From Opitutus sp. GAS368 (GTDB lineage Bacteria; Verrucomicrobiota; Verrucomicrobiia; Opitutales; Opitutaceae), in NCBI GenBank assembly GCA_945861235.1, contig CAMATV010000030.1, positions 1 to 15,421 of the forward strand: a DNA stretch of 15,421 nucleotides. Direction: 5' to 3'. Position numbers and translations under genes: made by a program. Below, piece by piece: positions 8,359 through 14,720 of the stretch (its first letter is position 1; every line of letters begins with the position of its first letter). The notes beneath the pieces are model-generated. The model made no database searches. It was not told the origin of the DNA and saw only the letters and a program-made list of their open reading frames with translations.

Positions 8359-9396
8359 TTACTCGTCGCCGCCGTCGTCGCTGGGGATCTTGCCGCCGCT
8401 CTCCTCGCCGAGTTCGCCGAAGAGGCCGGCTTGGGTGCGGGACCGGTGACGGTTTCGCTCAAGATCTTTTTGCGCTTCAGCGGAGTAGCGCGTGAAGGGC
8501 ACGGCGAGCAAGCGCTCCTTCGCGATGGGTTTCTGGTTGATCTCGCACACCCCGTAACTGCCCGCGTGGATCCGCTTGATGGCGGAGTCGATTTCGGTGA
8601 GCGCCTCCTGTTCGGACGAAACCAGGCTCAGGGCGAAATCGCGGTCGAACGTGTCGGTGCCCGAATCGGCCATGTGTTGGCCGTAGGAAGAGAGGTCGCC
8701 GGTATCGTCCTTCGACGAGCGCTTGAGGGTTTCTTCGGAATGAAGCTCGATGCCTTCGGTCAAATGAGTGCGGAGGTCGATCAGCAGTTTGTAGTATCGC
8801 TTGAACTTCTCGGGGACATCCTGTTCTGCGATGGCCTCGGCCGAACGCGCCTTCTTTGGGTTGAAGCCGAGGATATCGGCGAGTGAAGCGGCTTTGACGT
8901 GACTGGGTTTGGCCGGCTTGGCCAAGGCTTGGAGCACGGCGGCTTTCGACGACGCTGCTTTGCCATCAGCCTTACTCGAGAAAGGCACGTTGCTCTTACT
9001 CGTGACGGTCTTGGCGATCGCGCGGACTTCGTCCAAGCTGAACGCAATGGGTTTAACAGCGGCCTTGCGCTTCAGGATGCTGGCGCGCAGGGCGTTTTTC
9101 TTAGAGGGCTTTTCCATGATGGGAGATTTTTTGTCGGGCTTGGCCGCGGGCGGTGCGACCTTGGCGTGAGCGACGGGCTTGGCGGCCAGATGCTTTTTCG
9201 CGGGTGCAGCTTTCGGCGCGGGCTTGGGCGCACGTTTCGGCGCGGGCTTGGGCGCACGTTTCGGCGCGGGCTTGGGCGCGCGTTTTGGCGCGGGCTTGGG
9301 CGCGCGTTTTGGTGCGGGCTTGGGCGCACGTTTTGGTGCGGATTTTGCGGATTTTACTGAGAGCTTTTTAGGAGCGGATTTAGCTTTCGTGACCAT
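8359..9396 (-). CDS. DksA/TraR-type protein with H1-like basic N-terminal repeats
   Basis: A 345-residue protein in three parts. Residues 1-110 are rich in Lys, Ala and Pro and hold five exact KRAPKPAP repeats (22-61), resembling histone-H1-like or AlgP-like tails that bind nucleic acid. Residues ~110-190 form a Lys/Ala-rich linker. Residues ~195-325 are a DksA/TraR domain: a coiled-coil hairpin (KFKRYYKLLIDLRTHLTEGI ... SSEQEALTEIDSAIKRIHAG) followed by YGVCEINQKPIAKERLLAVP. Compared with E. coli DksA, only the first zinc cysteine remains (C284). The other three positions are N287, S305 and A308, so zinc is probably not bound. It likely acts on RNA polymerase or on the nucleoid; whether it is a ppGpp cofactor is open. 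The ATG at 9396 was chosen; an in-frame TTG at 9420 is possible. It lies 30 bp after ileS. Confidence 0.88.
   Translation of the reverse strand: MVTKAKSAPKKLSVKSAKSAPKRAPKPAPKRAPKPAPKRAPKPAPKRAPKPAPKRAPKPAPKAAPAKKHLAAKPVAHAKVAPPAAKPDKKSPIMEKPSKKNALRASILKRKAAVKPIAFSLDEVRAIAKTVTSKSNVPFSSKADGKAASSKAAVLQALAKPAKPSHVKAASLADILGFNPKKARSAEAIAEQDVPEKFKRYYKLLIDLRTHLTEGIELHSEETLKRSSKDDTGDLSSYGQHMADSGTDTFDRDFALSLVSSEQEALTEIDSAIKRIHAGSYGVCEINQKPIAKERLLAVPFTRYSAEAQKDLERNRHRSRTQAGLFGELGEESGGKIPSDDGGDE
9217..9336 (+). repeat. Five 24-bp tandem repeats inside the DksA-like gene
   Basis: Units at 9217-9240, 9241-9264, 9265-9288, 9289-9312 and 9313-9336 are near-identical (consensus begins cgcgggcttgggcg). On the minus strand each encodes KRAPKPAP. 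They differ only at a few synonymous positions, which points to recent unit duplication by slippage or unequal exchange. Because 24 is a multiple of 3, changes in copy number keep the reading frame. Confidence 0.95.
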
Positions 9397-9426
9397 GGGG
9401 TTGGGGCTTTGGGTTAACAATCGACA

Positions 9427-12333
9427 CTAGATTTTAAGCGCGGCGGCGCAGCGTGGGCAGATGTCGCCGAGAGGAGTGGCTACAATCGCGGGCACCCAAC
9501 GCCAGCAGCGTGGGCAGCGGACAAACCCAAGCTCACTGCACGGGCGGACGGAGACGGTAACGTCACCTGCTGCGGCCTGGAGCGAAACGAGGGAAACGAT
9601 AAATAATTCAGGGAGAAAACTGAGGTGTTTTTCGAGCACACGATACTCGGCGGAGTCAGCCGGGGCAGTCAGGGTGACGGCCGCGTCGAGTGATTTGCCG
9701 AGTTTACCGGCGGCGCGATGCGGCTCAATGGCCTCGTTTACTTGGGTGCGAATCTTGAGCAGGGCGGTGATTTCAGCCTCATGGCCGGGGCTGATCCAGT
9801 TGGCCGGTGCCTCGGGCCAGTCCTGCAGATGAATGGAGTCGGCGCAGTATTCAGTATTGGCTGTCGCGTAGGCCCAAGCTTCGTCGCACGTGAAGGTCAG
9901 AACGGGGGCAAGCAGGCGGACCAGCGCATGGAAAATTTGGTGGAGAGCCGTCTGCGAGGAGCGGCGGAGCGGAGCGTTCGTGCCGAGCGTGTAGAGGCGG
10001 TCTTTCAGGATGTCGTGGTAAACCGCCGAGAGCGTGACGGCGCAGAACTGGTTGCAGAGCTGGTAAACGCGGTGGAACTCGTAGGCGTCGTAGGCCTGCG
10101 TGCACTCGTGGATGAGGGCGGCGGTTTGGTGCAGTGCCCAGCGGTCGAGGGTGTCGAGGTGTTCGACGGGCACGGCATCGAGGGTGGCGTTGAAATCGAA
10201 AAGATTTGAGAGCTGGAAGCGGAGGGAGTTGCGGAGGAGACGGTAGGACTCGCCGACGTTTTTCAGAATCTCGTCGTCGACGGGAATATCGTCGCGGAAA
10301 TCCTGCGATGCGATCCAGAGGCGGATCACATCTGCGCCGTGAGTCGCGACGTAGGCGTCGGAAGTCTGCGGTTTCTGGTAGGTGCTGCTCTTGGAAATTT
10401 TCTGGCGGGCCTTGTCGACGATGAAACCGTGCGTGAGAACGGCTTTATAGGGCGCGGCGTCGAAGGCGATGACACTGGTCCACAGCGAGGATTGGAACCA
10501 GCCGCGGTGTTGGTCGCTGCCTTCTAGATAGAGATCGGCGGGCCATTGGGTGTCGCCCTGGCCGCGGCGGAGGGTGGCGGCGTGGGAGGAACCGGAGTCG
10601 ATCCAAACGTCGAGCGTGTCGCGGCCGCAAGTGAGCGTGGCGGGGGCAGGCCAGTCGGCAGGGAGCGTAATGCCCGCGAGGATTTCGGCAGGCGTGCTGC
10701 GATACCAGAGGTTGGTGCCGACAGCGGCAAACTTGTCTGCGATCGCGCGGGCGACGCCGGCGTCGAGGTAGGCGATTTTCTTTTCGTCGTAGAACGCGGG
10801 GATCGGCACGCCCCAAGAACGTTGGCGGCTGATACACCAGTCGGGGCGCGATTCGACCGCGCCGCGGATGCGGGCTTCGCCCCACGCGGGAATCCAACCG
10901 TGGTGCGCCGAGATTTTCTCGATTTCAGCGAGCGCCAGGCTGCGCGGGGAAGGAGCTGAGGGCTGATCAGCAGCAGCGGAGCGGGCGGCTGTTTTATCGA
11001 GCGAGACAAACCACTGGTCGACGGCGCGGAAAATGATCGGAGTCTTCGAGCGCCAGCAGTGCGGATAGCTGTGCGTATATTTTGCTTTGGCGAAGAGCGC
11101 GCCGGCTTCGGCGAGTTTTTTCAGCACCGCGAGATTGGCGGGGGCCGGTTTCTTCGCCGCGAGGTCCTCGACCGTTTCGAGGCAGCTGAGGCCGACGAGG
11201 TCGGCGGGGACTTGGCCGTCGTCGAGGTAGCGACCGTCGTCGCCGACCGGACAGTAGATGGCGAGTTTGTAGTTGAGCCCGGTAAGATAGTCGTCGGCGC
11301 CGTGGCCCGGCGCGGTGTGGACGGCACCGGTGCCGCTGTCGGTCGTGACGTAGTCAGCGAGGACGATGGGCGAGGCGCGGTCGATGAACGGATGGCGCGC
11401 AGCCAAGCCCTCCAAGGCTTGCCCGCGAATGACCAATGACCAAGGCCCAAGGTCCACTGCAGCGAGTGCGGGATTGGCTTTCTTGGCGGTGTCGATGACC
11501 GCTGGGGCGAGTGCCAGGGCGACGATGATGCGCTCGGCACCGAGGTCGGCGACGACGTAGTCCACTGCGGGGTGAAGCGCGATCGCGAGGTTGGCGGGGA
11601 TCGTCCAAGGTGTGGTGGTCCAGATGACGACGAAGAGGGGTTTGTCGGCGGGGAGGCCGAATTTCTCCGCTTCGCTGGTGGGCACGCGGAACTTCACCCA
11701 GATGGCGATCGAGACGTGGTCCTTGTATTCGATCTCGGCTTCGGCGAGCGCGGTCTCGAAAGGAATGCTCCAGTAAACGGGCTTCTTGCTGCGGTAAACG
11801 AGGCCCTTGGCAATAAAGGCAGCGAAGGTGCGGACGATGTCGGCTTCAAAGGCTGGGGCTTTGGTTTTATATTCGTTCGGCCAGTCGGCGAGCACGCCGA
11901 GGCGTTTGAACTGGGCGGTCTGGGTTGCGATCCATGACTCGGAAAAGGCGTCGCACCGGGCGCGCATTTCGGCGGTCGTCAGCGTGAGCTTTTCGTCGCG
12001 GATTTCGCGCGAGACCTTTTGCTCGATCGGCAGGCCGTGGCAGTCCCACCCGGGGACGAAGGGCGTGCGGAAGCCGCGCATCGTCTTGTAGCGGTTGACG
12101 AAATCTTTGAGGGATTTGTTGAGCGCGGTGCCGATGTGGACGTCGCCGTTGGTAAAGGGTGGGCCGTCGTGGAGGACGAAGGCGGGGCGGTCGGCGCGTT
12201 TGGCTTGGATCGCGGAATAGAGGCCCATTTTCTCCCAGTGGGCGACGCGACCGGGCTCACGTTGCGCGAGACCTGCGCGCATGGGAAAGTCGGTTCGAGG
12301 AAGCTGGAGAGTGTCTTTTAGGTCTTGCGCCAT
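9427..12333 (-). CDS. ileS: Isoleucyl-tRNA synthetase
   Basis: Class-I synthetase charging tRNA-Ile in the cytoplasm; 968 residues, a normal length. The HIGH-type motif is HIGT (66-69, in PPFTNGDVHIGTALNKS). The editing domain spans roughly 200-420, with WTTTPWTIPANLA (238-250) and TDSGTGAVHTAPGHGADDY (331-349). The second signature is KISKS (645-649), a variant of KMSKS. WIDSGSSHAA and EGSDQHRGWFQSSL (604-617) mark the catalytic core. The C-terminal zinc site is complete: C940, C943, C959 and C962. A Ser/Ala/Pro-rich stretch at about 449-465 looks like a short lineage-specific insertion. The ATG at 12333 gives the usual DLKDTLQLPRTDFPMRA start. It is the first gene of a block with the DksA-like gene (30 bp gap) and lspA; no T-box leader is recognisable upstream. 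Confidence 0.98.
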   Translation of the reverse strand: MAQDLKDTLQLPRTDFPMRAGLAQREPGRVAHWEKMGLYSAIQAKRADRPAFVLHDGPPFTNGDVHIGTALNKSLKDFVNRYKTMRGFRTPFVPGWDCHGLPIEQKVSREIRDEKLTLTTAEMRARCDAFSESWIATQTAQFKRLGVLADWPNEYKTKAPAFEADIVRTFAAFIAKGLVYRSKKPVYWSIPFETALAEAEIEYKDHVSIAIWVKFRVPTSEAEKFGLPADKPLFVVIWTTTPWTIPANLAIALHPAVDYVVADLGAERIIVALALAPAVIDTAKKANPALAAVDLGPWSLVIRGQALEGLAARHPFIDRASPIVLADYVTTDSGTGAVHTAPGHGADDYLTGLNYKLAIYCPVGDDGRYLDDGQVPADLVGLSCLETVEDLAAKKPAPANLAVLKKLAEAGALFAKAKYTHSYPHCWRSKTPIIFRAVDQWFVSLDKTAARSAAADQPSAPSPRSLALAEIEKISAHHGWIPAWGEARIRGAVESRPDWCISRQRSWGVPIPAFYDEKKIAYLDAGVARAIADKFAAVGTNLWYRSTPAEILAGITLPADWPAPATLTCGRDTLDVWIDSGSSHAATLRRGQGDTQWPADLYLEGSDQHRGWFQSSLWTSVIAFDAAPYKAVLTHGFIVDKARQKISKSSTYQKPQTSDAYVATHGADVIRLWIASQDFRDDIPVDDEILKNVGESYRLLRNSLRFQLSNLFDFNATLDAVPVEHLDTLDRWALHQTAALIHECTQAYDAYEFHRVYQLCNQFCAVTLSAVYHDILKDRLYTLGTNAPLRRSSQTALHQIFHALVRLLAPVLTFTCDEAWAYATANTEYCADSIHLQDWPEAPANWISPGHEAEITALLKIRTQVNEAIEPHRAAGKLGKSLDAAVTLTAPADSAEYRVLEKHLSFLPELFIVSLVSLQAAAGDVTVSVRPCSELGFVRCPRCWRWVPAIVATPLGDICPRCAAALKI

Positions 12334-12490
12334 GCCGTATAAAAGGGCGCGAGGCTATGTCCGGTCAGAGGGGAGTCAAGGGCCGCGTCAGATTGAATTT
12401 TCGCGCTCAAATGGCGCGAAGTTTAGCGTTGGAACATCGCCGAAATCGGGGGGGGCCGAGCGATCGACCGGCTTGGCCAACATGGGCACT
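12334..12490. other. Spacer between hemE and ileS
   Basis: 157 bp separate the hemE stop from the ileS start on the minus strand. The spacer contains a perfect inverted repeat at 12400-12420 and a possible -35 (TTGACT, 12379-12374 on the minus strand) with only a poor -10 match 16 bp further on. The gap suggests that ileS has its own promoter rather than depending wholly on hemFE read-through. Confidence 0.45.
12400..12420. other. Perfect 7-bp hairpin between hemE and ileS
   Basis: ttcgcgc-tcaaatg-gcgcgaa: perfect 7-bp arms and a 7-base loop. Transcribed leftwards, it sits after hemE and before ileS. It is followed by aaaattc rather than a T-run, so it is not a canonical terminator. It could instead stabilise the hemE mRNA end or bind a regulator. 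Confidence 0.45.
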
Positions 12491-13522
12491 TTATCGGAAC
12501 TGGGTGACGGTATCGACGAGGGTTTGGAAATTTTCGATGGTGGCGCGCGGAGTGATGCCGTGGCCGAGGTTGAAGATGTGGCCGGTGGTGCCGCGCATTG
12601 ATTCGAGGAGGCGGGTGGTTTCGCGGCGGACGATCTCCGGCTTCGTGTTGAGCAGCACGGGATCGAGATTTCCTTGGAGCGCGACGTTGGCGGGGAGGGT
12701 GCGGCGGACGATGGCGAGGTCGCAGGTCCAATCGACGCTCAGGGCGCGCGCGCCGGTGAACGCTTGGTCGGTGAGGTGCGGAGCGGTGCCTTTGGCGTAG
12801 AGAATGATCGGGAAATCGGCCGGGAGTGCCGCGATGATGTGGCGAATCCACTTGAGCGAGGCCGCTTCGTAGTCGGAGCCGGCGATGATGCCGCCCCAGC
12901 TATCGAAGATTTGAATCGCATCGGCACCGGCGGCGATTTGCGCGCGAAAATACGCGATCAATGCGGCGGTGAGTTTTTCGAGGAGGGCGTCGAAGGTGGC
13001 GCGGTCGGTATGAAAGAGGAGTTTGATGCGTTCGAATTCATCGGAGCTGCCGCCCTCGACCATATAGGTGGCGAGGGTCCAAGGAGAGCCGCCGAAACCG
13101 AGGAGCATTTTTTCGCCGGCGAGTTCGCGCCGCAGGAGGGCCAGTGCGGCGGTGACGTAGGAGAGTTTTTCCGGAACGGCGTCGGCGGGGTTGAGCGCGT
13201 CGATCTGCGCGCGGGTTTCGAGTCGGAAATCCATCCCGATGCCGCCTCCGTCGCGGAACGTGTAGCCTTGGCCGAGAGCCTCGGGGATCACGAGGATGTC
13301 GGAGAAGAGAATCGCGGCGTCGAGGCCGGGGAAGCGATGGAGCGGTTGGAGCGTCACTTCGGCGGCGAGCGCGGGGGTGCGCACCATTTCAAGGAAAGAG
13401 GACTTCGCCTTGAGCGCGCGATATTCGGGCAAGTAGCGGCCGGCTTGGCGCATGACCCAGAGCGGGGGGCGCTCGAGGGGCGTGCAGGCGAGGGCGGCGA
13501 GGAAACGTTGGCGGGAAGTCAT
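12491..13522 (-). CDS. hemE: Uroporphyrinogen decarboxylase
   Basis: Decarboxylates the four acetate side chains of uroporphyrinogen III to give coproporphyrinogen III in the cytoplasm. The protein has 343 residues, typical for the family. Hallmarks are PLWVMRQAGRYLPEY (20-34, with the substrate-binding arginines R25 and R29), FSDILVIPEALG (73-84, with the central D75) and GGSPWTLATYMVEGG (144-158, with Y153). They continue with FDSWGG (206-211), QGNLDP (283-288) and FNLGHGI (317-323, with H321). The start ATG at 13522 overlaps the hemF stop in ATGA, implying translational coupling. In this pair the decarboxylase is translated second although it acts just before HemF in the pathway. Confidence 0.98.
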   Translation of the reverse strand: MTSRQRFLAALACTPLERPPLWVMRQAGRYLPEYRALKAKSSFLEMVRTPALAAEVTLQPLHRFPGLDAAILFSDILVIPEALGQGYTFRDGGGIGMDFRLETRAQIDALNPADAVPEKLSYVTAALALLRRELAGEKMLLGFGGSPWTLATYMVEGGSSDEFERIKLLFHTDRATFDALLEKLTAALIAYFRAQIAAGADAIQIFDSWGGIIAGSDYEAASLKWIRHIIAALPADFPIILYAKGTAPHLTDQAFTGARALSVDWTCDLAIVRRTLPANVALQGNLDPVLLNTKPEIVRRETTRLLESMRGTTGHIFNLGHGITPRATIENFQTLVDTVTQFR

Positions 13523-14511
13523 GGTGGCGGAAGCTGAGAGTGGAGAGGGGAGAGCTGAGCGTCGGAGAGTGAGGCCCAGTCGCGGGGTTGGAGGAAGATT
13601 TCGTGAAGGCGGGACTCGGGGGTGCCGGGCGCGGGGCGGTGGTCGTAGTCCCAGCGAACGAGCGGCGGGAGCGACATGAGAATGCTCTCGGTGCGGCCGC
13701 CGCTTTGGAGGCCGAAGTGAGTGCCGCGGTCCCAGACGAGGTTGAACTCCACGTAGCGGCCACGACGGTAGAGTTGCCATTGGCGCTCGGCGTCGGTGAA
13801 GGGGGTGGCTTTGCGGCGCTCGACGATCGGGAGATAAGCGGGAAGGAACGCGTCGCCGACGGCGCGTTGGAGGGCGAAGGAGTGGTCGAAGGTTTGCTCG
13901 GTGTAATCGTCGAAGAAGAGTCCGCCGATGCCGCGGGGTTCGGCGCGGTGTTTCAGGAAGAAGTAGTCGTCGCACGCTTTTTTGAAACGCGGGTAGAGCT
14001 TTTCACCCAAGGGTGCGACGGCATCGCGGGCGGTGCGGTGCCAGTGGGTACAGTCTTCCTCGTAGCCGTAGTAGGGCGTGAGGTCGAAGCCGCCGCCGAA
14101 CCACCACGCCGCGCGGGGCGCGGCGTGAGGATTTGGGGCCTCGGAGTTGGGCGTGGTGGTGAAGAAGCGGACGTTGGCGTGGCTGGTGGGGACGTGGGGA
14201 TTGCGCGGGTGAATCACGATGGAAACGCCGAGGGCTTCCCACGGTTGGCCGGCGAGTTCGGGGCGGTGCGCGGTGGCGGACGGCGGGAGTGTGGTGCCGC
14301 GGACATGCGAGAAGCCGACGCCGGCTTTTTCGAAGACGGGGCCGTCGGCGAGGATGCGGGTGCGCCCGCCGCCGCCTTCGGGGCGCGTCCAATCGTCGGT
14401 GCGAAATTTCGCGGTGCCGTCTACCTGTTCGAGCGCGGCGCAGAGGTTGGCCTGCAGGCCGAGGAGATAGGAGCGGACGGTGGAGACGTCAGGCGTGGAC
14501 GTGGAAAGCAT
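13519..14511 (-). CDS. hemF: Oxygen-dependent coproporphyrinogen III oxidase
   Basis: Converts coproporphyrinogen III to protoporphyrinogen IX with O2. It has 330 residues, slightly longer than the E. coli enzyme (299). Family blocks are GVSIVIHPRNPHVPTSHANV (95-114), WWFGGGFDLTPYYGYEEDC (136-154), YFFLKHRAEPRGIGGLFFDD (183-202) and VEFNLVWDRGTHFGLQSGGR (254-273), followed by ESILMSLPP. The ATG at 14511 begins a plausible N-terminus; the frame is open further upstream, but that segment is Arg/Pro-rich and runs into the repeat-bearing spacer. The ~40-residue C-terminal tail, including SDAQLSPLHSQLPPP, is probably lineage-specific. It is the first gene of the hemF-hemE pair, and the oxygen requirement indicates at least facultatively aerobic growth. 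Confidence 0.97.
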   Translation of the reverse strand: MLSTSTPDVSTVRSYLLGLQANLCAALEQVDGTAKFRTDDWTRPEGGGGRTRILADGPVFEKAGVGFSHVRGTTLPPSATAHRPELAGQPWEALGVSIVIHPRNPHVPTSHANVRFFTTTPNSEAPNPHAAPRAAWWFGGGFDLTPYYGYEEDCTHWHRTARDAVAPLGEKLYPRFKKACDDYFFLKHRAEPRGIGGLFFDDYTEQTFDHSFALQRAVGDAFLPAYLPIVERRKATPFTDAERQWQLYRRGRYVEFNLVWDRGTHFGLQSGGRTESILMSLPPLVRWDYDHRPAPGTPESRLHEIFLQPRDWASLSDAQLSPLHSQLPPP

Positions 14512-14580
14512 GGACGAAGTGATCACCAGAGGAGAAAGGGAACGGCGAGCGAGAACGAGAACGATTTTGGCGCGGGGAGC

Positions 14581-14630
14581 GACGCGACGAGGGCGTCGCG
14601 TCCCCAGCGCGCGTCTCCAGCGCGCGTCTC
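14581..14630. repeat. Hairpin plus 13-bp tandem repeat, REP-like
   Basis: gacgcgacg-aggg-cgtcgcgtc (14581-14602) is a perfect 9-bp stem with a 4-base loop. It is followed directly by ccagcgcgcgtct twice (14604-14616 and 14617-14629). The layout suggests a dispersed palindromic repeat, but copy number elsewhere in the genome cannot be seen from here. Confidence 0.55.
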
Positions 14631-14683
14631 TAGGGGGAAAAGCGGTGGGGGACTTGACGACTTTGATAGGGTTCAGGTTCGAC

Positions 14684-14703
14684 AGCGTGGCTAGGGCCGT
14701 GCT
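14684..14703 (+). other. Hairpin in the leader of the His-rich membrane protein gene
   Basis: agcgtggc-tagg-gccgtgct can form an 8-bp stem containing two G-U pairs, 17 bp before the ATG at 14721. Flanking agggt (14668-14672) and caggt (14674-14678) are complementary to accct (14709-14713) and acctg (14716-14720), so a larger or alternative structure could cover the translation start. No known riboswitch class fits. Confidence 0.3.
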
Positions 14704-14720
14704 GGCTGACCCTTCACCTG

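Larger units (their letters stand above)
14512..14720. other. Divergent spacer between hemF and the His-rich membrane protein gene
   Basis: 209 bp containing a perfect 9-bp hairpin (14581-14602), a 13-bp tandem duplication (14604-14629) and a second hairpin (14684-14703) just before the plus-strand gene. Both divergent promoters must lie here. I see no confident sigma-70 hexamers and no recognisable riboswitch. Confidence 0.55.

Noticed and set aside
12352..12379. Sigma-70 promoter for ileS (TTGACT, 16 bp, TAGCCT)
   Set aside because: The -35 match is fair but the -10 matches at only three positions, so it is mentioned in the spacer entry and not called as a promoter.
12334..12490. T-box leader upstream of ileS
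   Set aside because: No T-box sequence (AGGGTGGNACCGCG-like) and no terminator/antiterminator pair is visible in the minus-strand leader.
12674..13537. 287-codon open frame opposite hemE
   Set aside because: Same kind of antisense shadow; no recognisable motif and hemE is intact on the other strand.
13588..14694. 368-codon open frame on the plus strand opposite hemF
   Set aside because: Antisense shadow of hemF with composition typical of a reversed high-GC gene; hemF has complete family motifs.
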